A stretch of DNA of 64,000 nt from UBA7446 sp049596455 (GTDB lineage Bacteria; Bacteroidota; Bacteroidia; Flavobacteriales; Flavobacteriaceae), in contig JBMYLP010000008.1 of NCBI GenBank assembly GCA_049596455.1, positions 1 through 64,000 of the forward strand. Direction: 5' to 3'. Of this stretch, positions 15,629-24,807 are shown in pieces. The notes under the pieces are model-generated. The model was not told the origin of the DNA, did not search any database, and saw only the letters and a list, made by a program, of their open reading frames with translations. Made by a program: the position numbers and the translations under genes. The first letter of the stretch is position 1, and every line of letters starts with the position of its first letter.

Positions 15629-18457
15629 ATGTATGTTTGTATCTACATCAATCTAAACATTTTGCAGTCAAAATATTATAAAACACTGTTTTTGTGCATT
15701 ATAGGGGTATGTGTTGGGTTTTCACAATATCATCCTCCTATACAAAACTTTCCTTCTGAGCTTTATAAGGCGGGCAATCAGAACTGGAAAATATCACAAG
15801 ATGCGCTTAACAGAATCTATGTAGCAAACAACTTTGGGTTATTAGAGTTTAACGGCTCAGAGTGGAATTTATACCCTACACCCAACAACACCATCATGCG
15901 TTCAGTGTATGTGAACTCAACCGCAGTGTATACAGGCGCACACATGGACTTTGGGTATTGGCTACGGCAAAAAAATGGCACATTGAGTTACACCTCTTTA
16001 GCCAAGAGCCTTGATTTTAACATGATTGAAGATGAACAAATATGGAACATAGTACCTCATAAGCAGTTTATTATATTTCAGTCATTAAACCGATTGATTA
16101 TATATGACCAAATTTCACGAAACTTATCCACGTTTAACCCCATTTCAGGAGTTTTAAAAATATTTATTGAAGGGGATAATATCTATTATCAAGACAACAA
16201 CCTCTCTATTTATCACATTGTAAACGAAAGAGGGAATCTTTTTTTATCAGCAGAGCAGCTTAACAATAATCATGTTATTGGGTTAAGTAGCACTGTAAAT
16301 GGAACCCTGATTGTTACTAGAGAAAATGGGTTGTTGCTTAAACACAATTCAGTAACTCCCTTTAATGTTTCTTTAAGTAAAAAGCTTGCTAATGATGTGG
16401 TGTATAGCTTTGCTAAAACGCATAATGAACAACTGATTATAGGCTCAATTAGTAATGGCGTTTATATTTTATCTCCAGAGGGAAAACTGATTCAGCATAT
16501 TGGCACAGCGCAAGGGCTTCCCAATAGCACGGTGCTTTCAGTTTCATTTGATAATCAAAATGGTTTATGGCTCGGACTTGACAACGGGCTTTCCTATATA
16601 CCCTTATCCTCATCAAAAAAGTTTTATAGCTTTAATCAAGCTCCAATTGGAACTGTATATACCACACAGACATATAACAATATGCTTTACGTGGGAACCA
16701 ATCAAGGGCTATATTATAAGCCAACAAATTCGAACGATCCACTAAAACTTGTTGCAGGCTTAGACGGTCAGGTGTGGTCTTTACAGATTTTAAACAATAG
16801 TTTGCTTTGTGGGCATGATAAAGGCGCATTTCAAATCATTGGTTCAAAAGCAACTCCGTTGTATAGGGGTGCTGGCACTTGGCTTTTTCGGGAACTGAAT
16901 GACAACCAATTTTTAGCAGGAACGTATAACGGCTTACATCTTTTTGAAAAGACCTCTGATGACTTGCGTTATGTGCGTCATATTCAAAACTTTTCCATGT
17001 CTTCACGTTATTTCGAAGTGCTAAATACGCATGAACTTTTGGTTAGCCATGAATATAAAGGAGTCTTTAAATTGTTACTAGACGATAAAAATAATGCCGC
17101 CCTAACCGTTTCCAGCATTCCAAATGTACCAACCAGCTCATATAGTAGTATGATTTCGTTTCAAGGTGATATTTGTTATTTTTCTAAAGATGGATTTTTT
17201 GAGTATAAACCCGAAACAAATCAATTTGTTAAAAACGAACTTATTTCATCGCTTTTTCAAGAAAACAACTTTACTTCTGCCAAAATGGTGGTTGACAGAA
17301 AGAAATACCTTTGGTTTTTTGAGCGTAACAACTTAGTACGTGCAGAAAAAGGCGCCTTGTCTAGTGAATTTATCATCAACAAGTATCCGCTTTCTTACGA
17401 TATGCGAAAAACCAATACGGGGTTTGAAAACATCAGTCACTTGTCTCAAGACGAATACATCATAGGCACCTCAAATGGATTTTTCGTTTTTGACACATCA
17501 AAAGTCCAATCTTATGCGCCCAAAATCATGCTTAATAAGCTAGATGCATTTACTAAATCCAATCAAAAGCAACAACTTCAGTTAAATGAAAAGCTAGAAT
17601 TAACAGCAGATTTTAATTCTATTTCAGCACGCTATTTTATTTCAAATAACAATATTGTTGATAAAGCACTTTTTCAATACAGGCTAGATGGTTATTCTGA
17701 TAAATGGTCGGAATGGACTGCTGACGCCACAGTTACCTTTAGTAACCTTAGGTTTGGAACATATACCCTTAATGCTCGCGCTATGGTGGGAGATGTAATG
17801 AGCAACGATACACATAAAACAGTGGTTAAAATTCGTCGCCCATGGTATTTTTCGACTGTTGCATTGCTTGGTTATGCCTTACTTATGTTTGGCATGTTTA
17901 GCCTTGTCAATAAAAGATATACCAAATATTACCGCCGCGAGCAAGAAAAACTCGTTAAAGAAAACCAGCGCAAACTCGACTTGATGGCACTAAAACAAAA
18001 TGAGGAAATCATGCGCATCAAAAACGAACAGTTGGAGGACAATATTGAACAAAAAAATAAGGAGCTTGCGATTTCTACCATGGCAATGATTAAGAAAAAT
18101 CAATTTATGAATGCGTTGCTTAACGATTTACAACCAGCAGCTGCAAACCCAACCGTATCAAGAGTTTTACGTACCATTAAACGCTCACTTAAAAGCGATG
18201 ATGATTGGGAGTTTTTTGAGCAGGCGTTTGACAATGCAGACAAAGATTTTTTAAAACGATTAAAAGAGGCGCACACTTCACTTACCAATCACGATTTAAA
18301 GCTTTGTGCGTATTTAAGACTAAACCTTTCTTCTAAAGAAATTGCACCACTTCTTAACATTTCGGTTAAAAGTGTAGATATAAAACGCTACCGATTACGC
18401 AAAAAAATGGCACTTCAACACGACCAAAATCTTACTGAGTATATACTGTCATTGTAG
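15629..18457 (+). CDS. membrane-bound propeller/YYY/LuxR-HTH transcription regulator of the PUL
   Basis: 942 residues from the ATG at 15629, chosen because a signal-anchor (YYKTLFLCIIGVCVGFSQ) follows closely; an ATG at 15596 is the alternative. A periplasmic sensor of two-component-propeller repeats (for example VSFDNQNGLWLGLDNGLSYIP) is followed by a Y_Y_Y domain (FQYRLDGYSDKWSEWT), one membrane helix (about 738-758), a coiled coil (about 770-830) and a C-terminal LuxR-type HTH (LSSKEIAPLLNISVKSVDIKRYRLRK, in part). No histidine kinase or receiver domain is present. It probably senses a glucan fragment and controls the adjacent susC operon. Confidence 0.85.
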   Translation: MYVCIYINLNILQSKYYKTLFLCIIGVCVGFSQYHPPIQNFPSELYKAGNQNWKISQDALNRIYVANNFGLLEFNGSEWNLYPTPNNTIMRSVYVNSTAVYTGAHMDFGYWLRQKNGTLSYTSLAKSLDFNMIEDEQIWNIVPHKQFIIFQSLNRLIIYDQISRNLSTFNPISGVLKIFIEGDNIYYQDNNLSIYHIVNERGNLFLSAEQLNNNHVIGLSSTVNGTLIVTRENGLLLKHNSVTPFNVSLSKKLANDVVYSFAKTHNEQLIIGSISNGVYILSPEGKLIQHIGTAQGLPNSTVLSVSFDNQNGLWLGLDNGLSYIPLSSSKKFYSFNQAPIGTVYTTQTYNNMLYVGTNQGLYYKPTNSNDPLKLVAGLDGQVWSLQILNNSLLCGHDKGAFQIIGSKATPLYRGAGTWLFRELNDNQFLAGTYNGLHLFEKTSDDLRYVRHIQNFSMSSRYFEVLNTHELLVSHEYKGVFKLLLDDKNNAALTVSSIPNVPTSSYSSMISFQGDICYFSKDGFFEYKPETNQFVKNELISSLFQENNFTSAKMVVDRKKYLWFFERNNLVRAEKGALSSEFIINKYPLSYDMRKTNTGFENISHLSQDEYIIGTSNGFFVFDTSKVQSYAPKIMLNKLDAFTKSNQKQQLQLNEKLELTADFNSISARYFISNNNIVDKALFQYRLDGYSDKWSEWTADATVTFSNLRFGTYTLNARAMVGDVMSNDTHKTVVKIRRPWYFSTVALLGYALLMFGMFSLVNKRYTKYYRREQEKLVKENQRKLDLMALKQNEEIMRIKNEQLEDNIEQKNKELAISTMAMIKKNQFMNALLNDLQPAAANPTVSRVLRTIKRSLKSDDDWEFFEQAFDNADKDFLKRLKEAHTSLTNHDLKLCAYLRLNLSSKEIAPLLNISVKSVDIKRYRLRKKMALQHDQNLTEYILSL

Positions 18458-18487
18458 AACTGATAATTTTTACCCTGTTTTTTTGCG

Positions 18488-18509
18488 TTGTATATATGTT
18501 GTATAGATG
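18488..18509 (+). promoter_or_regulatory. tandem 11-bp direct repeat upstream of susC
   Basis: TTGTATATATG (18488-18498) is followed immediately by TTGTATAGATG (18499-18509), identical at 10 of 11 positions. The 11-bp period puts both copies on the same face of the helix, directly upstream of the candidate -33 element. This is suitable for a HTH dimer such as the adjacent LuxR-type regulator (inference). Confidence 0.5.
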
Positions 18510-18513
18510 CTTT

Positions 18514-18547
18514 TTTGCAATATAACAATATTGTCTTACTACATTTG
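18514..18547 (+). promoter_or_regulatory. candidate susC operon promoter with internal inverted repeat
   Basis: TTTG (18514-18517) and TACATTTG (18540-18547, exact TAnnTTTG) are separated by 22 nt, within the 17-23 nt range described for Flavobacterium. Between them lies a perfect inverted repeat, CAATAT-AACA-ATATTG (18518-18533), a possible second operator. The ATG of susC is at 18566, so the leader would be only about 10-15 nt. Confidence 0.45.
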
Positions 18548-18565
18548 GGCAAAATCAATTTAACA

Positions 18566-21500
18566 ATGAATAAACTATCAATTAATATATTGTTAATCCT
18601 TTTGGCTTCTACCATTTCGTTTGCGCAACAAGTAAGCGGAACAGTCACCGAAGCTGACAGCGGTGCTCCACTTCCGGGTGCTACTGTTTTGGTAAAAGGA
18701 ACCAATATCGGAACTACAACCGACTTTGACGGTGTTTTTCAATTAGCAGGAGTTTCAGGTGATGCTACACTTGTAATTTCTTACATTGGATTTGACACCC
18801 AAGAAGTAGTGGTAAACAATGCCTCCAATCTTACTATTTCTCTTTCCTCAGCATCTGATGCCTTGGAAGAAGTTGTAGTTATTGGATTCGGAACGCAGCG
18901 CAAAAAGGAAGTAACTGGCGCAGTTAGTGTTTTAGGTGCTGAATCTATACAAAAGTTAAATCCTGTGCGCACAGAACAAGCACTACAAGGACAAATTGCC
19001 GGAGTAAACATTACTTCGCAATCAGGTTCTCCAGGAAGCGGACTTAACATTCGCATTCGAGGTATTACTACAAACGGAAACAACGCGCCTCTAATTTTGG
19101 TAGACGGCAACCGAATCGGCGACCTAAACGCCCTTAACCCAAATGACATCGAAAGCATTAATGTGCTTAAAGACGCTACGGCAGGTATTTATGGGGTTCA
19201 AGCAGCAAATGGGGTTATCCTTATTACTACTAAGTCTGGTAGAAAAAACACCGAGTTAGATGTAAGCGTAGACACCTATACAGGATTTCAGCTTACCAGT
19301 AAAAAACTGGACTTGATGAATTCGTTTGACTTTGCACAGTATGTAAACGATGCAAAAAATAAAACGGAGTTCTTTGTGTATCCTCAACAAGGTACCGACT
19401 GGCAAGATGAAGTATTTGAAGTAGCACCCATGTCTGAGGTGAATGCCACAGTAAAAGGAGGTGGTGAAAAATCTGCTTACACATTTGCTGCAGGATATTT
19501 GGACCAAGATGGAATTGTGGGCGGAAGTAGCAACAACTACGAGCGCTTGACTGCTCGAATCAATTATGAATACGACATTTTAGATAATTTAAAAGTTACT
19601 GCTAATGCCTTACATTTTAATGCAACCAAGCAAAACCTGGCCGAAGGCGGTATTGGTGCAGTGCTGTATAATGCGGTAAACATCAACCCTACCATGCCCG
19701 TATATGACGAGAACGGTGCTTTCGCATTGGCAAATGATGTTTCACAAATTGAGATTATCAATCCGTTGGCACAAATTGAAAATTCATACAGTACTGCGCG
19801 TACATCAAAATGGTCGGGTCTTTTAGCATTGGAGTACGATTTTTGGGAAAACTTTACCGCTAAAACGCAGTTTAACATCAACCATGCTACGGTTTTAGAA
19901 GACACGTTTAAACCAGAGCAGTATTATGGTACAGGGAAGTCTAACAACACAGTTAATTCTGTTGATGACCTTAGTAATGCAGAAATCACGAATGAGGTAA
20001 TCGATAACGGAGCTAACTATGATGATTGGACTTTGGATGGTTATATTACCTACAAGAACACTTTTAATGAGGATCATGATCTAACGGTACTTTTAGGAGG
20101 ATCTATTTATCAAAACAAGGGTCTGTTCTTTGGTAATACAGGTAGAACAACTACAGGTACTGATCAATTGGGTCAAACGGTATGGGATACAGGTATGACT
20201 GTAACCTCACGTTTTGATGCCGCTGCCCTTGAGCGCGGAGATGATTGGTTTGACACCCGATTGGTTTCGACATTCACACGAGTACAATACAGCTACAAAG
20301 GGAAGTATCTATTTTCAGGAGTTTTACGTAGAGATGTTTCTTCTCAGTTTTCGTCAGAAGACAATCGAAATGTTGGGTATTTCCCATCAGGTTCCATTGG
20401 CTGGAATGTGTCTGAAGAAGATTTTTTACAAAATGTGGATTGGATTTCTAACCTTAAGCTACGTGCTAGCTATGGTGTAATCGGTAATGACCGCATTTCT
20501 TCATTCGCGTATCTAAGAAGATTAAATGGTTTAGCTACTGTTGACCCTGGAAACATTGATAAAGTTACCGACCTTATTTTTGGTAAAGCTCCAGGTAAAC
20601 TTGATAATCCATTTCTAAAATGGGAAGAGCAAGAAACCGCAAACATTGGACTTGATTTAAGCCTGTTTGATAGCAAACTTAATTTTAGCGCAGATGTTTA
20701 TCGTAAGAAAACAAAAGATTTATTGTTAGAACCACAAATATCTGGCGTAACTGGTAGTGGCGCGCCAAGCTTTGGAAATTTGAGCCCTTTTGTAAACGCA
20801 GGAACAGTCCAAAACCAAGGAGTAGAGCTTTCATTGGGATACAATGATAACATCACAGATGACTTTAATCTTAATTTTAATTTTAACATCACAACCATTG
20901 ATAACGAGGTGCTTTCACTAAACGGAAGAACAACTCCAGAAGGCGGTGAATATGGTGTAGGAATTAGCCAAACAGGCATTACACGCATGGCTCCCGGCTT
21001 CTCACTTGGACATTATTATGGCTACAAGACAGATGGAATCTATCAAACGCAAGCGGAAATAGACGCATTAGATGCTGCGGCGTTTGCAATCCATGGTACG
21101 GATAAAAATGGAGACAAAGAGAAGTATAGCACTATTGTAGATATTGCACCAGGTGACCTACGGTTTGTGGACACCAACGGAGATGGTCAGATTACTTCTG
21201 AAGACCGCACTAACATTGGTGATCCAATTCCTGATATTGAAATGGGATTTAGTATTGGCTTTACCTATAAAAATCTTGACTTTAGTGCAAATGCATTTGC
21301 TTCTTTAGGTCATGAGTTAGTCCGCGATTATGAGCGTGCAGATTTATATGCCAACCGCGGAACCTATATGTTACGCAGATGGCAAGGTTCTGGAACCAGC
21401 AATAGCGTTCCAAGAGCTACTTTGGGAGCAAACACCAATACGGACTTTTTCAACGATTTTCATGTAGAAGATGCTTCGTATGTACGCTTACAAAATGTAC

Positions 21501-21712
21501 AAATCGGCTATAACTTTACAAGTTTGCTAAACGAAAATTCTGGTGTAGATAACTTAAGAATCTACCTTTCTGGGAACAATCTATTTACCATTACAGACTA
21601 TAACGGTTACGACCCTTCAGCAAATACTGGAGCTCCACTAGGAGGCGGTATCGACAAAGGATTTTACCCCATAGCCTCCACATATCTATTAGGAATTAAT
21701 CTAAACTTTTAA
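18566..21712 (+). CDS. SusC-type TonB-linked outer-membrane glycan transporter
   Basis: 1048 residues from ATG 18566; the signal peptide ends SFAQQ. The N-terminal CarboxypepD-like domain (TEADSGAPLPGATVLVKGT, GVSGDATLVISYIGF) precedes the plug (GFGTQRKKEVTGAVSVL; PLILVDGNRIGDL; DATAGIYGVQAANGVILITT) and a long beta-barrel. This is the SusC/RagA layout that works with SusD as an energy-driven importer of oligosaccharides. It is followed 4 nt later by susD. Genes downstream identify the likely substrate as beta-1,3/1,6-glucan. Confidence 0.95.
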   Translation: MNKLSINILLILLASTISFAQQVSGTVTEADSGAPLPGATVLVKGTNIGTTTDFDGVFQLAGVSGDATLVISYIGFDTQEVVVNNASNLTISLSSASDALEEVVVIGFGTQRKKEVTGAVSVLGAESIQKLNPVRTEQALQGQIAGVNITSQSGSPGSGLNIRIRGITTNGNNAPLILVDGNRIGDLNALNPNDIESINVLKDATAGIYGVQAANGVILITTKSGRKNTELDVSVDTYTGFQLTSKKLDLMNSFDFAQYVNDAKNKTEFFVYPQQGTDWQDEVFEVAPMSEVNATVKGGGEKSAYTFAAGYLDQDGIVGGSSNNYERLTARINYEYDILDNLKVTANALHFNATKQNLAEGGIGAVLYNAVNINPTMPVYDENGAFALANDVSQIEIINPLAQIENSYSTARTSKWSGLLALEYDFWENFTAKTQFNINHATVLEDTFKPEQYYGTGKSNNTVNSVDDLSNAEITNEVIDNGANYDDWTLDGYITYKNTFNEDHDLTVLLGGSIYQNKGLFFGNTGRTTTGTDQLGQTVWDTGMTVTSRFDAAALERGDDWFDTRLVSTFTRVQYSYKGKYLFSGVLRRDVSSQFSSEDNRNVGYFPSGSIGWNVSEEDFLQNVDWISNLKLRASYGVIGNDRISSFAYLRRLNGLATVDPGNIDKVTDLIFGKAPGKLDNPFLKWEEQETANIGLDLSLFDSKLNFSADVYRKKTKDLLLEPQISGVTGSGAPSFGNLSPFVNAGTVQNQGVELSLGYNDNITDDFNLNFNFNITTIDNEVLSLNGRTTPEGGEYGVGISQTGITRMAPGFSLGHYYGYKTDGIYQTQAEIDALDAAAFAIHGTDKNGDKEKYSTIVDIAPGDLRFVDTNGDGQITSEDRTNIGDPIPDIEMGFSIGFTYKNLDFSANAFASLGHELVRDYERADLYANRGTYMLRRWQGSGTSNSVPRATLGANTNTDFFNDFHVEDASYVRLQNVQIGYNFTSLLNENSGVDNLRIYLSGNNLFTITDYNGYDPSANTGAPLGGGIDKGFYPIASTYLLGINLNF

Positions 21713-21716
21713 TATC

Positions 21717-23231
21717 ATGAAAAAATTATTAAATATTTTCTTGTGTCTATCGTTAATTTATTCTGTAGTTAGCTGTGACAGTTTTGTTGAAGTTGAACCT
21801 TCAGGTCCTGTTGCAAGCGAATTCTTTAAATCAGAAAAAGACTACAAAGAAGCACTTATTGGCGCTTACGACATACTTCAAGCTACATACTGGAACACGC
21901 TAGTTAGCGTAGTTGCTTCTGACGACTATGCCGCTGGTGGAGACCCAGACACATACGATCAACCCACACTACAAAACATCAATCTGATGATACACTCTGA
22001 AAGAGACCAAAATCAGATTCGGGATATATGGGGGTTGATGTATGCAGGGATTAATCGCACCAACTATTTGTTGGAAAACAAGGACTTACTCGATTTTGCA
22101 GGTAAAGAAGAAGTTCTTGCAGAAGCATATTTTTTGCGCGCCTATTATACGTTTGAACTGGTTAAGTTTTTTGGAAATGTTCCGCTTAAAACAGAAACAC
22201 GTGATGGTGTACTTCGTATTGTAGATGAGCGTGTGCTATTTGAAGAAGAGTTTTCTATCAACCGTGTGGCAGATATCCCAACGGCCTATGGGCTTATTGC
22301 TGAAGATTTAAAGGAAGCTATTCCTAACCTTCCAGTAAGTCAAGATTTGCCTTATGAGGCGACCAAAGGGGCTGCTCAGGCTTTGTTAGGTAAAGTATAT
22401 TTATATCACGGTACATTTGACGCTACCAAATTTGGCGATGCAGCTACAACTTTAGGCGATGTGATTTTAAGCAAAAAATACAGCTTAAAAACGGGTGCTG
22501 ATTATGAAGATTTATTTGAACATGTAGGGGAAAATGGATCAGAGGGAGTTTTTGAAATTCAATACACTAGTGTTGAAGCAGCAACGTGGGAATGTATATC
22601 CTGCAGCCAAGGAACCTACTTTGTGAAATTTAATGGACCTCGTGATTTATCAGACGCTATATTTGAAAATGGTTGGGGCTTTTGCTTACCGTCTGTTGAG
22701 CTTTACGATTTGTTTGATGCTGCCGACAAAAGACGAGATGTTACTTTCTTTGATTTAAGAAATAAAAACGAAAACGACTATGGCCAAAGTAGAGATCACA
22801 CAGGACTGGCAAACAGAAAGTTTATGCCTAGAAAGTTACCTGTAAGAGCAGGAGCTGATCCGCTTAACTATGACAATAACTATCATGCTATCCGCTATGC
22901 TGATGTGCTGCTTATGGCAGCCGAAGCTGAAGCACAAAGTGGTGGGGCTAATGCAGAAGACTACTTAAACCAAGTGCGCGCCAGAGCATACGGAGACAAT
23001 AGCCAAGACTACGATGCTTCAGAGGGATCGCTGCTAGAGGCTATCTATACGGAAAGACGTAAAGAATTGGCCGGTGAAGGGCACCGATTCTTTGACTTGG
23101 TGCGAACCGATAAAGCAACCGCAGCCATTGACGGCTTTACAAAAGACAAAAATGAAGTATTCCCAATTCCGCTCATTGAATTAGAGTTGGCACAAGCCAA
23201 AGAGCGTTGGGGACAAAACCCAGGATATTAA
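21717..23231 (+). CDS. SusD/RagB-family glycan-binding lipoprotein
   Basis: 504 residues. A lipoprotein signal (LCLSLIYSVVSC, Cys about 20) is followed by the SusD fold: FFKSEKDYKEALIGAYD, then TPR-type helices with AEAYFLRAYYTFELVKFFG, and the C-terminal ERRKELAGEGHRFFDLVRTDKA and VFPIPLIELELA blocks. SusD forms a lid over SusC and captures glycan. It lies 4 nt after susC in the same operon. Confidence 0.95.
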   Translation: MKKLLNIFLCLSLIYSVVSCDSFVEVEPSGPVASEFFKSEKDYKEALIGAYDILQATYWNTLVSVVASDDYAAGGDPDTYDQPTLQNINLMIHSERDQNQIRDIWGLMYAGINRTNYLLENKDLLDFAGKEEVLAEAYFLRAYYTFELVKFFGNVPLKTETRDGVLRIVDERVLFEEEFSINRVADIPTAYGLIAEDLKEAIPNLPVSQDLPYEATKGAAQALLGKVYLYHGTFDATKFGDAATTLGDVILSKKYSLKTGADYEDLFEHVGENGSEGVFEIQYTSVEAATWECISCSQGTYFVKFNGPRDLSDAIFENGWGFCLPSVELYDLFDAADKRRDVTFFDLRNKNENDYGQSRDHTGLANRKFMPRKLPVRAGADPLNYDNNYHAIRYADVLLMAAEAEAQSGGANAEDYLNQVRARAYGDNSQDYDASEGSLLEAIYTERRKELAGEGHRFFDLVRTDKATAAIDGFTKDKNEVFPIPLIELELAQAKERWGQNPGY

Positions 23232-23256
23232 AAAATTAATCAAAAAATAGAATAAA

Positions 23257-24708
23257 ATGAAACTATTAAATAAAGGGATTTACATCCTATCATTCCTACT
23301 ACTAAGCATTCCTTTTGCTTGTACTGAAGAAGAAGATGATTTTAGCATCATCGCAGGTCTAGATTTTACGGTGGCAACACTGAACAAGGAAGGAACACAA
23401 GCTGGCGTACTGCCAACTACTGTACCTGGCGATGGACGTATCGTATATACCGTTGATTTTGGGGATCCAGAAGAAGCAGAAAAAGATGTGTTTAAAACCA
23501 GCGGACCTATGGTTACCTATAAGTATCCAAAAGAATCTAAAACCTATACCATTACGGTTACCGCGTCTTTAGACGGAAAAGAAGATGTTTCTATTACCAA
23601 AGAACACACGGTTGTTTATGTAGATACTTCAGTTCCAGAGCCTGAAGCCAGTGGTCTTTATGATAATTTTGAAGGTGGTGGAAACATTGACAGTTGGTTT
23701 GGCGATAGTGTTACTATCGATAAGGCTTTTGCAAACCCACATAAAGACACAGATAATGACTCTTGTGGAGTATTAAAATATGAAGATTCGGGTACAGGAG
23801 ATTATGCTAACATCAGATTTGATGTTACCCCTAATTTTGATTTATCTGAAAATGCTGTATTTACATTAAAGGTATATGTTCCTTCAAGCAGTATTACTGG
23901 TTCTCAAACCAATCAGATTTCACTTAAATTACAAGATGGTAAAGCGGGTGAACCTTGGACTACGCAAACGGAAATCATAAAGCCTGTGGTCTTGGATCAA
24001 TGGCAAGAAATTACATTTGATTTTGAAAATGATAAATTTGTTAATTGGTCTACCATTACTACTGACCCTGTTGATAGAACAGATCTTAATAGGGTGGTCA
24101 TTCAGATGAACGGAGAAGGTAACAAGGACAAAGTTACCGCCTATTTGGATGATATTTCTTATGGCACCAAGCCAACGGTTACTGGCGCTTATGCAAATGA
24201 CGACTTTGAAGGGTGTGATGGCATAACTTCTTGGTTTGGAGATAATGTTACTATCGATAAGGCTTTTGCAAACCCAGTATCAGGAGGAATTAACACATCA
24301 GATTATGTTTTCAAATATGAAGATTTGGGTACAGGAGATTATGCAAATGTTAGATTTGATGTTACCCCTAATTTTGATTTATCTGATAATGCTACCTTTA
24401 AAATTAAGGTATATGTCGAATCAAGCAGTATTACCGGTACTCAAACCAATCAGATTTCACTTAAATTACAAGATGGTACAGCGGGTGAACCTTGGACTAC
24501 GCAAACGGAAATCATAAAGCCTGTGGTCTTGGATCAATGGCAAGAAATTACATTTGATTTTGAGAATGATAAATTTGTTAATTGGTCTACCATTACTACT
24601 GACCCTGTTGATAGAACAGATCTTAATAGGGTGGTCATTCAGATGAACGGAGAAGGCAACAAGGACAAAGTTACTGCCTATTTGGATGATTTAGTTTACG
24701 AAGAGTAA
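23257..24708 (+). CDS. surface glycan-binding lipoprotein with PKD-like domain and two near-identical CBM-like repeats
   Basis: 483 residues. The lipobox FAC places the lipid on C22; an acidic run (TEEEDD) follows at once, resembling the lipoprotein export signal for the cell surface in Bacteroidota. Residues about 30-127 look like a PKD/Ig-type domain (TYTITVTAS). Two copies of a jelly-roll, CBM-like module occupy about 137-305 and 313-483; their second halves are almost identical in DNA. It is the third gene after susC/susD, the classic slot of a SusE/SGBP protein, and probably holds laminarin at the surface. The glycan is inferred from neighbours. Confidence 0.85.
   Translation: MKLLNKGIYILSFLLLSIPFACTEEEDDFSIIAGLDFTVATLNKEGTQAGVLPTTVPGDGRIVYTVDFGDPEEAEKDVFKTSGPMVTYKYPKESKTYTITVTASLDGKEDVSITKEHTVVYVDTSVPEPEASGLYDNFEGGGNIDSWFGDSVTIDKAFANPHKDTDNDSCGVLKYEDSGTGDYANIRFDVTPNFDLSENAVFTLKVYVPSSSITGSQTNQISLKLQDGKAGEPWTTQTEIIKPVVLDQWQEITFDFENDKFVNWSTITTDPVDRTDLNRVVIQMNGEGNKDKVTAYLDDISYGTKPTVTGAYANDDFEGCDGITSWFGDNVTIDKAFANPVSGGINTSDYVFKYEDLGTGDYANVRFDVTPNFDLSDNATFKIKVYVESSSITGTQTNQISLKLQDGTAGEPWTTQTEIIKPVVLDQWQEITFDFENDKFVNWSTITTDPVDRTDLNRVVIQMNGEGNKDKVTAYLDDLVYEE
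23904..24153 (+). repeat. 250-bp internal direct repeat, copy 1
   Basis: In-frame repeat within the surface glycan-binding protein, matching 24441-24690 with an offset of 537 bp. I count only about four differences by eye, all single bases. The sequence upstream of the repeat in each module is more diverged. Confidence 0.9.
24441..24690 (+). repeat. 250-bp internal direct repeat, copy 2
   Basis: Second copy of the in-frame repeat at 23904-24153, offset 537 bp. The near-identity suggests recent duplication or ongoing gene conversion between the two modules. Confidence 0.9.
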
Positions 24709-24751
24709 TATGTGTAACTTTATTGAAGAACGAACTAGAAACTCAGATTAT

Positions 24752-24776
24752 TACTGGGGGCTTTAAGCTCCCAGTA
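24752..24776 (+). terminator. strong stem-loop between the binding-protein genes and the enzyme genes
   Basis: TACTGGGGGCTT (24752-24763) pairs with AAGCTCCCAGTA (24765-24776), one G-U pair, tight loop. The following sequence is AT-rich (TTAATTAATTATAATAA) without a clean T-run. It may act as a partial terminator or as an mRNA 3'-end stabiliser, letting susC/susD/SGBP be made at higher levels than the enzymes downstream. Confidence 0.55.
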
Positions 24777-24807
24777 TTAATTAATTATAATAACTAAAAA
24801 CTCTTAT

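Noticed and set aside
23904..24690. Insertion element or transposon as cause of the 250-bp repeat
   Set aside because: Both copies are in frame within one coding region, with no terminal inverted repeats or target duplications.
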